Below are positions 25,406 through 35,200 of a DNA stretch of 64,000 bases, in pieces. Below the pieces are notes generated by a model, which saw only the letters and a list, made by a program, of their open reading frames with translations, was not told the DNA's origin and ran no database searches. The first letter of the stretch is position 1. Each line of letters starts with the position of its first letter. Both the position numbers and the translations under genes were made by a program. Location of the stretch: the NCBI GenBank assembly GCA_937980205.1, contig CALJKW010000050.1:124001-188000 (forward strand). The letters are read 5' to 3'. This DNA is from an uncultured Myxococcales bacterium. GTDB taxonomy: Bacteria; Myxococcota; Myxococcia; Myxococcales; Myxococcaceae.

Positions 25406-27937
25406 TCACCGCTCTACTGGCACTGCGCGCTGTCCAGTGTTTGGTACGAAGCCCAGTTGGCCGAATCGATTGTTTCCGAAACAGTCGACTTGTCCGTTCG
25501 CGTAGCGCAGGCAAGCATTCGTACCCCAGCCCATATTGCCGATCTCGATGTCGACGATCGCTTCCGAGACGGCGACATCGACAACGGGACCGATGCCCTC
25601 CCAACATTGCAGCCCGTTCTGCCCTGAGACCACGCAACGGTAGCCATCGATCCCGCGCAGTATTCGAACAGGCGATCGCAAGCCGCTGACCCGTTGCGCG
25701 AGAAGCCCTCCGTCGTAGCGGTCGGAGATCAAATTGCGCCAGCACCAGACGTCACCCATGACGAGTGCGCAGCCATCGGTGGCGGATTCGGTCAGGAACG
25801 TCGCCGGGCCTGGCAGATGAACCGCAATGTCCGGCCAGGGACCGAGCGGACAGGTGATGCCGCCGTCGGAATGCAGTCGGCAGCTCAGCTGACACTCCTC
25901 CGTCGGGGAAAGCCCCATCGCCCGGATGCCGACAGTCCCGCCGGGACTCATGCACCACATGCGGCCCGTGCGGTCGATGCCGCAGCTTACCGTCCGGCAG
26001 AGGCGTTCCATGTCTGGAGCCACGAAACGCAGCGGCGTACCCGCGGACCAGCACCACATCGCTCCGGCGCGAATCAGGCACTGGGACCCAACGCCAGTGA
26101 GTTGGGACAAGTGGCCCAGGGACACCAGGCTGGAGTCCCCGAGGGCCATCGAGACGAGTCTACGGCCTCCATCGAAGTCGTAGCCGAGGCTGCCCGTGGC
26201 CAGCACCTCGTCTCCGCGTATCAGCAGAACCTCTCCAAAACCGACCGCGATGTCCGTGAACCCGCCGTCTCCCACGCGGACAAGGCCTGAGGGTTCCGTG
26301 CTGCGATCACTGGTTTCGCCAAAAATGTTCTCGCCCCAACACGTGAGCCGGCCTGCGTCCGAGAGTCCGCAAATCGCTCCGCCTCCCGATGTTGCGACCG
26401 CTATGGAGTCTGGCCAGGGGATCGAAATGCCGCCGGGAACGCCGCTGCCCCCCTCGCAATGCAGGGCACCGGGAACGGCCCAGCACAGTTGGCGATCAGC
26501 GACGCTGCCCACGGCCGTGCCACCGCCATCGAGAAGGACGAGGCCTGTTGAGGTTTCCACTGTCCCCGTCGCGAAGAGCCCCGCCCACCTGAGTGTGTTG
26601 CCAGCGAACGCCATGTCCAGAGGCGTGCGGCCAGGGAACACCACCATCATTCCGCCGCAGCTCACGCCAGCGTCCTGTCGCAGAACGCACAGTCCAGGAA
26701 AGAGGCGCGCGGCGCCACTCTCTGCGTAGACGGCTACGCCGGAATCGACTGAACGCACGAGCTTAACGGTTCCATTGACATCAAGCCCCAACCACCCGTC
26801 TCGAGCCGCGTGAACGTCCACGAGTGGTCCCAGCCCGGCATCGGCAGCCCGAAAAGGGTCTCGCGGTCCAACGACACCCGAGGTGGTGAGCCAAGAGGGA
26901 CCAGCCTCGTCGCAGATGGGCGCCTTGACCTTAAGTGCGCCGGGCACGAAGTGGGGTGAGACGACCCGTGAATTGTGGCCCAGCGCCCGACCCGAGCCCC
27001 AGCACCGCAGCTTTTCACTGACGGTTGCGGCGCAGGTGTAGTTCCACGACGCGCAGACTGCGGTGTACCGGCAGTCGATTGCCGCAGTCGGATTGGGCCG
27101 GTCGACACAGCTGCCTGCGATGCACACCCGAGCCGCCGTGCACTCAGCCGCGCCGCAGAGCGTGCCGTCGGCGATGGGTTCGCTGATGCAACCTTGGGTC
27201 GGGTCGCAACGCTCGACGCGGCAGGGATCGGAAATGGGGCACTCGCGGGGTGCGTGCAGGCAATCACCATTCGGGCCGCAAGCATCCACGGTGCACGCAT
27301 TGCCGTCATCGCACGTCGTGAACGTCCCGACGCAGGCCCCGCCGCGACAGGTTCCGCCGTTGATGCACGGGCGCGTGCAAGGAGTGCCCTCAGCGGCCTG
27401 AAGGGCAATACAGCGACCGGCGTCCACGTCGAAGGCGGCATCGTGGCACGCATCCGTTGCGGCGCAGGGACTCAAGCCTTGCCCGCGGAGCGCTACGTCG
27501 ACCGTGCGGCCAGCGCCCGTCACGCGGAGGACTCCTTGCGCAGCGCCGACGACGACGGGGCGAAACACGATGCTTATCGTCGCCGTGGCGCCTGCTGAGA
27601 CCACGAGCTCGGAGGAGGCTGGCGCGAACGGCGGCGCGGCAGCGAGCTCGATCTCGAGTTCGCTTTGGCTGAGGTTCGTCAACACGAGCGACGCGTGCCG
27701 GGCAGCTCCGAGCGGAACGGTGCCCACATCAAGCTCGACCGGGACGCGGAAGACCTCGCTCAGCGGCTCCACGGTCTCCCTGCATTGGCACCCCGCGAGG
27801 AGAATGATGAGGAGCGTCCCTGTTCTGTGCCTGGGCCACGGATTCCGATTCCGCGCGTACCGATCACTGCTCAGTGATGAGCTCGCGGGCACCGTGTTCC
27901 CGTCTGGCTTGCCGGCGACCTGGGCGAAGGAGAGCAA
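25406..27937 (-). CDS. Large lipoprotein with HYDIN-like and RCC1-like repeats
   Basis: About 840 residues. A lipobox (LLIILLAGCQC) lies around residue 50 if translation starts at TTG 27937; GTG 27892 would give a shorter, more usual signal. Residues 60-155 resemble an ASPM/SPD-2/Hydin or choice-of-anchor-D domain (VELDVGTVPLGAARHASLVLTNLS). A Cys-rich stretch follows (about 160-290) with repeats such as CDDGNACTVDACGPNGDC. The C-terminal half contains degenerate RCC1-like blades (KLRCWGSGRALGHN, RLTCWGENIFGETS, QVDCFGNNRFGQLG). Such proteins are common surface lipoproteins in Myxococcota; the function is unknown. The 168-base gap to the divergent nadE gene (27938-28105) shows no clear promoter. 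Confidence 0.78.
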   Translation of the reverse strand: MLSFAQVAGKPDGNTVPASSSLSSDRYARNRNPWPRHRTGTLLIILLAGCQCRETVEPLSEVFRVPVELDVGTVPLGAARHASLVLTNLSQSELEIELAAAPPFAPASSELVVSAGATATISIVFRPVVVGAAQGVLRVTGAGRTVDVALRGQGLSPCAATDACHDAAFDVDAGRCIALQAAEGTPCTRPCINGGTCRGGACVGTFTTCDDGNACTVDACGPNGDCLHAPRECPISDPCRVERCDPTQGCISEPIADGTLCGAAECTAARVCIAGSCVDRPNPTAAIDCRYTAVCASWNYTCAATVSEKLRCWGSGRALGHNSRVVSPHFVPGALKVKAPICDEAGPSWLTTSGVVGPRDPFRAADAGLGPLVDVHAARDGWLGLDVNGTVKLVRSVDSGVAVYAESGAARLFPGLCVLRQDAGVSCGGMMVVFPGRTPLDMAFAGNTLRWAGLFATGTVETSTGLVLLDGGGTAVGSVADRQLCWAVPGALHCEGGSGVPGGISIPWPDSIAVATSGGGAICGLSDAGRLTCWGENIFGETSDRSTEPSGLVRVGDGGFTDIAVGFGEVLLIRGDEVLATGSLGYDFDGGRRLVSMALGDSSLVSLGHLSQLTGVGSQCLIRAGAMWCWSAGTPLRFVAPDMERLCRTVSCGIDRTGRMWCMSPGGTVGIRAMGLSPTEECQLSCRLHSDGGITCPLGPWPDIAVHLPGPATFLTESATDGCALVMGDVWCWRNLISDRYDGGLLAQRVSGLRSPVRILRGIDGYRCVVSGQNGLQCWEGIGPVVDVAVSEAIVDIEIGNMGWGTNACLRYANGQVDCFGNNRFGQLGFVPNTGQRAVPVER

Positions 27938-28105
27938 TACGACTCGCTTTGGGCCGGAACTGTAGTGCCGTCAAGACGCGGATTGACAACACGACCACCT
28001 CGACGACACGGAGCGTGTGACCGTGCGAAGTCGTCGGGACGCCGGTCGCTGCGATGACACGTGGTTCTTATGCGCCCGGGTCGAGCGCAAGCTACAGCTG
28101 GGATT

Positions 28106-29998
28106 ATGCGTCTGGTGAAGGTGGGGCTTGCGTCGATCAACACGACCGTTGGCGCTTTCCGCGCAAACGTTGATCGGGCGCTTCACCAGGCCGACGCGAT
28201 GCGACACGACGGCGTCACGGTTGCGGCTTTCCCCGAGCAGGTGATCGGCGGCTACCCGAGCGAGGACCTGATCCAGTGGGACGCCTTCATCGCCCGCCAA
28301 TGGCGCGAGCTCGAGCGGTTCGCGGCAGCGACCGCAGACGCGCCCATGGTCCACGTGCTCGGGTTGGCCGTCAGCCACAGGGGCCTTCGCTACAACTGCG
28401 CTGCCGTCGTTGCCGGCGGCAAGGTGATCGGGCTCGTGCCCAAGGAGAAGCTGCCGACCTACGGAGTCTTCCACGAGGGCCGCACGTTCTCGCGGGGCTA
28501 CCCGGGAATGAGGGAGCTCTACGTTCCGCCGGACGGAGGAGATCCGGTCGCCCTCGGGGATCAGGTCTTCGCATTCGACTTCGGCGTTCTGTCAGTCGAA
28601 GTCTGCGAAGACCTGTGGAGCTCCGACGGGCCGATCCGCCGCCGTACCTACGCGGGCGCCGAGCTCGTCGTGAATCTATCGGCGTCTCCGTTCCGGCTGG
28701 GCTTCGACGCTACGCGGCGAGAGCTCGTCTCGACGCGAGCTGCCGACCACCAGTGCACGCTCGCGTACGTCAGCCAGGTAGGGTCGAACGACGGGTTGAT
28801 CTTCGACGGGGGCAGCTTCCTGAATCAGAACGGCCGCCCCGTCGTTGAGGGGCGTAGATTTCGAGAAGGGTACGTCGCCGCGACCGTCGACCTCGACCGC
28901 ACTGCGCGACTTCGAGCCGAGAACACGACGTGGCGCACCGACCAGGCACATTGGGCGAGCCGGTGTCGTGACATCCCCGTGCGCCGGTGTGACCTGACAA
29001 CGAAGCGCGGCGCGCTCGCGTACCCGGCATCTTCCGAGGCGCGCTACTTCATCCCGGCGGCTCCTTTGCCGCGCAGCCAGCGGCAGTCGGTGTGCGAAGA
29101 CCTGCTCGACGCACTGGCGCTCGGGGTCGGCGACTACTTCGAGAAGAACGCGGCGTTCACGAAGATCGGCATCGCGCTCTCTGGCGGCCGCGACTCGACG
29201 CTCACTCTGCTCATTGCGCACCGCTATGCGCAGCGGGCTCGGCCCGAGAGTCCGGGCTCCCTCATCCACACGTTCTACATGCCGACGCGGTTCTCATCGT
29301 CGGCTACGCGGCACGCCGCGGAGGTGATGGCGCGCGAGCTCGGAGTCGGCTTCACCGAGTGCTCGATCGACGATGCCTTCGAGCAGGAGATGAAGGCGAC
29401 CCAGGCCATGCTCGGTGGCGAGGTCGCGCTGACCGAAGTGACGAAGCAGAACATTCAGGCCCGGCTGCGCGCCCAGCGCATGTGGAGCTGGGCGAACAGC
29501 GCGAACGCGTTGTTCCTTCAGACCGGCAACATGAGTGAGAAGGCCGTGGGCTACACCACGATCGGAGGCGACTTGACCGGCGGCCTGGCCGTGATCGGCA
29601 ACGTGCCGAAGACGATGGTCAACTACCTGCTGGCCTACCTGCACGAAGAGCACTCCTACGAGGGCATCCGGCTCGTGCTCTCGACCCCGGCCGGGCCCGA
29701 GCTCGCGCCTGATCAGGTCGGAGAATCCGAGCTGATGCCATTCCCAATTCTGGACGCGTGCCTTCATCTGTACGCAGCCGAGAAGCTGGCCCCGGGCGAG
29801 CTCGTCGACGCGCTGATGACGATGTTCCCCGAACGAGGCCCCGCGGCCGTGAAGCGCGACGCCGAGAAGTTCGTCAGGCTCTTCTCCCAAAACATCTACA
29901 AATGGGTGCAGTCACCGCTGACGTTGCACGTCGGCAACCTGGATCTCGACAGAGAGCGGACCCTGCACCTGCCCGTCGTTCATCGTCCGCCGACTTGA
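28106..29998 (+). CDS. nadE: Glutamine-dependent NAD+ synthetase
   Basis: A 630-residue two-domain enzyme. Residues 1-290 are a nitrilase-type glutaminase with the triad E44 (FPEQVIGGYP), K115 (PKEKLPTYG) and C167 (EVCEDLW). From about residue 330 the NAD synthetase domain follows, with the PP-loop ALSGGRDSTL and the conserved NMSEKAVGYTT. The enzyme converts deamido-NAD, ATP and glutamine-derived ammonia to NAD+. The start at 28106 is chosen over an upstream ATG at 28061 because the conserved fold begins with MRLVKVGLASIN. It is a housekeeping gene standing between two metal-efflux operons. Confidence 0.95.
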   Translation: MRLVKVGLASINTTVGAFRANVDRALHQADAMRHDGVTVAAFPEQVIGGYPSEDLIQWDAFIARQWRELERFAAATADAPMVHVLGLAVSHRGLRYNCAAVVAGGKVIGLVPKEKLPTYGVFHEGRTFSRGYPGMRELYVPPDGGDPVALGDQVFAFDFGVLSVEVCEDLWSSDGPIRRRTYAGAELVVNLSASPFRLGFDATRRELVSTRAADHQCTLAYVSQVGSNDGLIFDGGSFLNQNGRPVVEGRRFREGYVAATVDLDRTARLRAENTTWRTDQAHWASRCRDIPVRRCDLTTKRGALAYPASSEARYFIPAAPLPRSQRQSVCEDLLDALALGVGDYFEKNAAFTKIGIALSGGRDSTLTLLIAHRYAQRARPESPGSLIHTFYMPTRFSSSATRHAAEVMARELGVGFTECSIDDAFEQEMKATQAMLGGEVALTEVTKQNIQARLRAQRMWSWANSANALFLQTGNMSEKAVGYTTIGGDLTGGLAVIGNVPKTMVNYLLAYLHEEHSYEGIRLVLSTPAGPELAPDQVGESELMPFPILDACLHLYAAEKLAPGELVDALMTMFPERGPAAVKRDAEKFVRLFSQNIYKWVQSPLTLHVGNLDLDRERTLHLPVVHRPPT

Positions 29999-30031
29999 CA
30001 TGAGCACGGCTCCGGGATTCATGTGATCGCG

Positions 30032-30331
30032 ATGCGGCGTTCTTCGCTCACCCTCTTGCTCCTCGCCGTGCTGTCGGGCGTTCCGCGGATGGTCGGCAAC
30101 GCGCTGGGTCTCGAAGACCCCTGCCCCGAGGAGTGCGAGGGCTCGCTGGGGTCGCAGAGCTGTCCGCCGAACTGCACCCAGGGTGTTTGTGCGAAGACGG
30201 TGGTGGGGCTGGCGTCGTCGGCGTCGATCGAGCTCGTTCGACCGTCGACGCGGGATTCCGTGCGCCTGGCGTCCGAGACGGTGCGTCTGCCGGAAGTCGC
30301 GACGCGAGTGTTTCACCCTCCGCGGGCCTGA
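30032..30331 (+). CDS. Small exported Cys-rich protein
   Basis: A 99-residue protein (102 if GTG 30023 is used). The N-terminus is a signal peptide (RRSSLTLLLLAVLSGV). Six Cys lie close together in the segment EDPCPEECEGS...SCPPNCTQGVCAK, after which the protein is polar. The gene starts about 30 bases after nadE; a TTGACA at 29995-30000 could be a -35 element, but the matching -10 (TTCATG) is poor. It opens the plus-strand efflux operon, in the same position as the Cys-cluster protein before czcC. A role in periplasmic metal binding is likely, but the family is not recognised. Confidence 0.55.
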   Translation: MRRSSLTLLLLAVLSGVPRMVGNALGLEDPCPEECEGSLGSQSCPPNCTQGVCAKTVVGLASSASIELVRPSTRDSVRLASETVRLPEVATRVFHPPRA

Positions 30332-30445
30332 CCGTTTTCTGAACCGCTGCTCCAGGTGCCGCGCGGGCAAGCCCCGATCGCGCGCCGTTGCAACACTTCC
30401 ATTCTTCACTTTCTTCACCGGGCCTTCATCGGCCGCGGAGCTCAC

Positions 30446-30712
30446 ATGCACACGCATTCCTTCAAGGCTCTCCTCGTCGTTTCGACCCTCGTCTTCGCGG
30501 TGCCCAGCATCGCTGCTGCTCCATCCGGCGACGCTCCCGCTGCCGCCGCCAGGTGCGAGCACGGCGTCAAGAAGTCGCTCTGCACGCGGTGCAACCCGAA
30601 GCTCGAAGCCGTCTTCAAATCGAAGGGCGACTGGTGCGCCGAGCACAAGCGGCCGGAGTCGCAGTGCGCGATCTGCAAACCGGAGCTGGCGAAAGAAGGC
30701 GTCAAGCCGTGA
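30446..30712 (+). CDS. Small periplasmic protein with two CxEH...CxxC repeats
   Basis: An 88-residue protein. The start at 30446 gives a good signal peptide (KALLVVSTLVFAVPSIAAA). The mature part has two copies of the same short motif: CEHGVKKSLCTRCNPKL and CAEHKRPESQCAICKPEL. Each combines one Cys, one His and a CxxC, enough for a tetrahedral Zn-type or soft-metal site. The next gene, a membrane-fusion adaptor, carries four copies of the same motif and overlaps this stop by GTGA. The likely role is to bind metal in the periplasm and pass it to the adaptor. I know no named family for it. Confidence 0.65.
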   Translation: MHTHSFKALLVVSTLVFAVPSIAAAPSGDAPAAAARCEHGVKKSLCTRCNPKLEAVFKSKGDWCAEHKRPESQCAICKPELAKEGVKP

Positions 30713-32235
30713 TCGCCAGGCTCGCCACGTCGGCGCTCGTGGTCCTGGTCGCGTGCAACAAGCCGCCGCCCGCGCCAGCGCCGACCGAAGAAGACAAGAA
30801 GCCCGCAGCTGTCGACAACGCCGCGTCGCCGAGGCTTTGCGAGCACAAGGTCCCTGCCGAGCTCTGCACCCGGTGCAATCCCGAGCTCGTCGAGGTCTTC
30901 AAAGAGAAGGGCGACTGGTGCAATCAGCACGGTGTTCCCGAGTCGCACTGCTACCAGTGCAACCCGAAGCTGAGCTTCGCCGCCGCCGACGACGCGAAGC
31001 CCGCCGGGGAACCCTGGTGCAACGAGCACGGCGTGCCGGAAGCAAAGTGCACCAAGTGCAAGCCGCAGCTCATCCCCAAGTTCATCGAGGCCGGAGACTT
31101 TTGCCGCGAGCACGGCCTTCCCGAATCGGTGTGCCCCCATTGCAACCCCGAGCGCGCCACCGCCGCGGGACATGGACCGCCTGTCTTCCCGCCACCAGGA
31201 ACGAGGGTGAAGCTCGCTTCGCCGGAGACCGAGCGCGAGGCGGGGATTCAAACGGTCAAGGTCGCGTCGCGGAAGTTCACCGACACGGTGACCGTCGTCG
31301 GCCAGCTCGACTTCAATCAGAATCGCCTCGCCAGGCTCTCGGCCCGCGGCGCGGCCCTCGTCGTCGAGGTGAAGGTCGACGTCGGCGACGACGTGAAGCG
31401 CGGGCAACCGCTGGTGGTCCTCGCGTCTGGCAGCGTGGGGCAAGACCAGTCGCGCCTGACGGCGGCCAAGGCGCGGGTGGACGCCGCGGCCGCAGCGCTC
31501 GCACGAGAACAAGCGCTGCTTGCCGACGGCATCACCTCGAAGCAGAGCGTGGACAATGCGCGCACCGAGCTGGCCGCCGCGCAGGCAGAGTACGAAGGCG
31601 CGCGGGCCTCACTGAGGGCTGCTGGCGCCGCTGAGAGCGGTTCCGCAGGCCAGTACACGCTCACCGCGCCATTCGACGGCACGGTCGTCGCTCGCGAGGC
31701 CGTCGCGGGCAAGAGCGTCGGCGCGGAGACGATGCTGATCGAAGTGGCCGACCTGGGCTCGATGTGGGCGCTGCTTGACGTTCCGGCGGAAGTGGCGCCT
31801 CGAGTTCGCGTGGGCCAGCGAGCCACCATCGAGCTCGACGGCGCAGAGCCATTGACTGGCACCGTCAGTCGGATGTCGGTCTCGGTCGACCCTCGCACGC
31901 GGACCGCCGAAGCACGGGTCGAGCTGCCGAACCCGGAGCGGAAGCTCCTCGCCGGCGTCTTCGTGCGCGCCCGAATCGAAGTGACCGCCGAGCACGAAGC
32001 TCTATTGGTTCCCGAAGAAGCGGTGCAGCGCGCTCAAGGAGCTTCTCTCGTTTTCGTGCGCAGCGCCCCGGGCGAGTACGTGCCCGCAACCGTCAAGGTC
32101 GGCGGCCGAGCCGGAAAAGAGGTCGAGATCCTCTCGGGCCTTACTCCCGGCGCCAACGTCGTCACCACCGGCGCGTTCCTTCTGAATACCGAGATCCTCA
32201 AGGACTCGATCGGCGCCGGCTGCGCCGATGACTGA
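30709..32235 (+). CDS. CzcB-like lipoprotein adaptor with four CxEH...CxxC repeats
   Basis: A 508-residue membrane-fusion protein starting at GTG 30709. Residues 1-16 are a lipoprotein signal (SALVVLVACNKP). Residues 42-150 carry four metal-binding repeats: CEHKVPAELCTRCNP, CNQHGVPESHCYQCNP, CNEHGVPEAKCTKCKP and CREHGLPESVCPHCNP. A standard RND adaptor follows from about residue 165, with the lipoyl strand VVEVKVDVGDDVKRGQPLVVL, an alpha-hairpin rich in Ala and Glu, and the beta-barrel DLGSMWALLDVP. These repeats replace the CPMHP domains of CusB. It should link the pump and channel genes downstream. The repeats may act as a periplasmic trap for the exported metal. The metal is not known. Confidence 0.85.
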   Translation: MIARLATSALVVLVACNKPPPAPAPTEEDKKPAAVDNAASPRLCEHKVPAELCTRCNPELVEVFKEKGDWCNQHGVPESHCYQCNPKLSFAAADDAKPAGEPWCNEHGVPEAKCTKCKPQLIPKFIEAGDFCREHGLPESVCPHCNPERATAAGHGPPVFPPPGTRVKLASPETEREAGIQTVKVASRKFTDTVTVVGQLDFNQNRLARLSARGAALVVEVKVDVGDDVKRGQPLVVLASGSVGQDQSRLTAAKARVDAAAAALAREQALLADGITSKQSVDNARTELAAAQAEYEGARASLRAAGAAESGSAGQYTLTAPFDGTVVAREAVAGKSVGAETMLIEVADLGSMWALLDVPAEVAPRVRVGQRATIELDGAEPLTGTVSRMSVSVDPRTRTAEARVELPNPERKLLAGVFVRARIEVTAEHEALLVPEEAVQRAQGASLVFVRSAPGEYVPATVKVGGRAGKEVEILSGLTPGANVVTTGAFLLNTEILKDSIGAGCADD

Positions 32236-32244
32236 GGTCATCCC

Positions 32245-35200
32245 ATGCTGACCAAAACCATTGAGCTGGCGCTGCAGCACCGGTGGGCGGTGCTCGCCGC
32301 GTGGCTGGCGATCTCCATCGCAGGCGTCGTCTCGTTCATCGGCCTGCCGATCGATGCCTTCCCCGACACGACGCCGACGCAGGTGCAGGTGAACACCGTC
32401 GCGCCGGCGCTCGGGCCGTTGGAAATGGAGCGACAGGTGACCTTGCCCCTCGAGCAGAGCCTCGCCGGGCTGCCGCGCGTCGAAGAGCTGCGGTCGATCT
32501 CGAAGTTCGGCCTGTCGCAGATCACGCTGCGCTTCAAGGACGGGACCGATCTCTGGTTCGCCCGGCAGGTCACGAACGAGCGGCTGGGCCGTGTCGAGCT
32601 GCCCGCGGGCATGGAAAGGCCGACGCTTGGGCCGGTCGCCACCGGCCTGGGAGAGGTCTTCCACTACCTCGTTCAAAGCGAGAGTCAGTCGCTCGAAGAG
32701 CTGCGCACGCTGCACGACTGGGTCATCGCTCCTCAGATGCGCAGCGTTCCCGGCGTCGCGGAGGTCAATTCGTGGGGCGGCAACGAGAAGCAGTGGCACG
32801 TGGTGGTCGACCCGCGGCGTCTGCAGAAGTTTCACCTCACGCTGGGCGACCTGTACTCCGCGCTCGAGCAGAACAACCTGAACGTGGGTGGCGGAATCCT
32901 CGATCACGCCGGCGCCGCAAGCCTCGTGCTCGGCGTCGGGGTGCTGTCGGACGGCAAGGCGATCGAGGGCATCGTCATCGCCGCGCACGAAGGCGTGCCC
33001 ATCTTCGTCCGCGACGTCGCACGCGTGGAGGTCGGCCACGAGATTCGCCGCGCCGCCGTCACGGCGGACGGCAAAGGCGAGACCGTGCTCGGCCTGGGCT
33101 TCCTGCTGATCGGAGAGAACAGCCACACCGTCACTGCCGCGCTCGCCGCGCGCCTCGCCGAGATCCAGAAGACGCTGCCTCCTGGCGTCCGGGTGACGCC
33201 CGTCTATGAGCGCACGGAGCTCGTCGATCTGGTGCTTCACACGGTGCGCAAGAGCCTGCTCGAGGGCGCGCTGCTCGTGATCGCGATTCTGTTCTTCTTT
33301 CTGGGCAACTTCCGCGCAGGCGTCATCGTCGCCGCAGCCATCCCGCTGTCGCTGCTGTTCGCGTTCAACGCGATGAGCCGGTTCGGCATCGCCGGCACCC
33401 TCATGTCGCTCGGCGCGATCGACTTCGGCCTCGTTGTCGACAGCTCGGTGATTCTGGTGGAGAACGCCGAGCGCCGCCTGGGGCTGGAGAACGGGACTCG
33501 TCCCGTCCTCGACGTCGTTCGTGACGCCGCGGTCGAGGTTCGCAAACCGACGCTCTTCGGCGAGCTGATCATCGCGCTGGTCTACTTGCCGGTGCTGACG
33601 CTCGAGGGGGTCGAGGGCAAGCTGTTCCAGCCGATGGCGCTGACGGTTATCTTCGCGCTGCTCGGCTCGGTGCTGCTGTCGATGACGCTGGCGCCGGTGA
33701 TGACCTCGTTCGTGTTGCGGAAGGGCGCGCACCGTGAGCCGCGAGTCGTGGGGTTGCTGCAGCGCGGCTATGCGCGAGTGCTCGACCGGGCGCTGCGGCG
33801 CCCTGGCCGCGTTGTCACAGGCGCGCTGCTGCTCCTCGCTCTTTCCGGCGTCGCCGCAGTATTCCTCGGCAGCGAGTTCGTGCCTCGGCTGGGTGAGGGC
33901 ACCGTGGTCATCAACACCGTTCGCCTCGCGGAGGTCTCGTTGGGTGAGTCGGCGCGGGTCGGCACCCAGATGGAGAAGGTCTTGCTCGCAAAGTTCCCGG
34001 CGGAGGTGGCGCGCGTCTGGACGCGCACGGGCACGCCGGAGGTCGCCACCGACCCGATGGGGCTCGAGGTGTCCGATGTCTTCGTCGCTCTGAAGCCGAG
34101 GGACCAATGGCAGCGCGCGGGTACCCAGGCGGAGCTCGTGGAAGAGATGCGCAAGGAGCTCGAAGACCTCCCCGGCATGAGGATGAGCTTCACCCAGCCC
34201 ATTGAGATGCGGGTCAACGAGATGATCGCAGGAGTGCGCAGCGACCTGGGCATCAAGCTCTTCGGTGACGACCTCGACGTGCTGAAGGCCAAGGCGCGCG
34301 AAATCGAAGCCGTGGTGCGGCGCTTGCCGGGGGCCAGCGACGTCAGCGTCGAGCAGGTGTCTGGCCAGCCGGTGCTGGAGGTCACCGTGAATCGCGAGGC
34401 GATCGCGCGGTACGGCATCCCGGCCAAGAACGTTCTCGACGTCGTCGAGGCCATGGGCGTTCGAAAGGCCGGAGAAGTCCGCGAGGGTCAGAGGCGCTTC
34501 GATCTGGGAGTGCGGCTCTCGGAGGAGTTTCGCGATGCCGAGTCACTCGGCGCGGTGCTCGTCGAGGGGCCCGCCGGTGCACGCATCCCGCTGGCGCGGC
34601 TGGCGACCGTGAAAGAGGTCTCGGGGCCCAACACGATTCAGCGCGAGTGGGGGAAGCGCCGAATCGTGGTGCAGGTGAACGTCTCGGGTGGAGACCTCGG
34701 CGGCTTCGTCGACCAGGCGCGGGCGGCCATCGAACGGGAAGTCGAGCTCCCCAGCGGCTACTTCGTGAGATTCGGGGGGCAGTTCCAGAACCTCGAGCGT
34801 GCACGGCTGCGGCTGTTCATCGTGGTGCCGCTCGCGCTGCTGCTGGTCTTCCTGTTGCTGTACGTCTCGAACCGCCACGTCTGGGACGCGGTGAGGATCT
34901 TCAGCGGCGTGCCGTTCGCGCTGGTCGGAGGGGTGATGGCGCTGCTGATCCGCGGCCTGCCGTTCTCCATCTCCGCTGCGGTGGGGTTCATCGCCCTGTT
35001 CGGCGTCGCCGTGCTCAACGGCATGGTCCTCGTCGCCCGCATCCGTCAGCTCGTCGAGGGCGGTATGCGCCAGGTCGAGGCGGTGCGCGAGGCAGCAGTG
35101 ACCCGCCTGCGTCCCGTCTTGATGACGGCATCGGTCGCGGCGCTCGGCTTCATCCCGATGGCGTTCAACACGGGCCCCGGCGCCGAGGTGCAGCGGCCGC

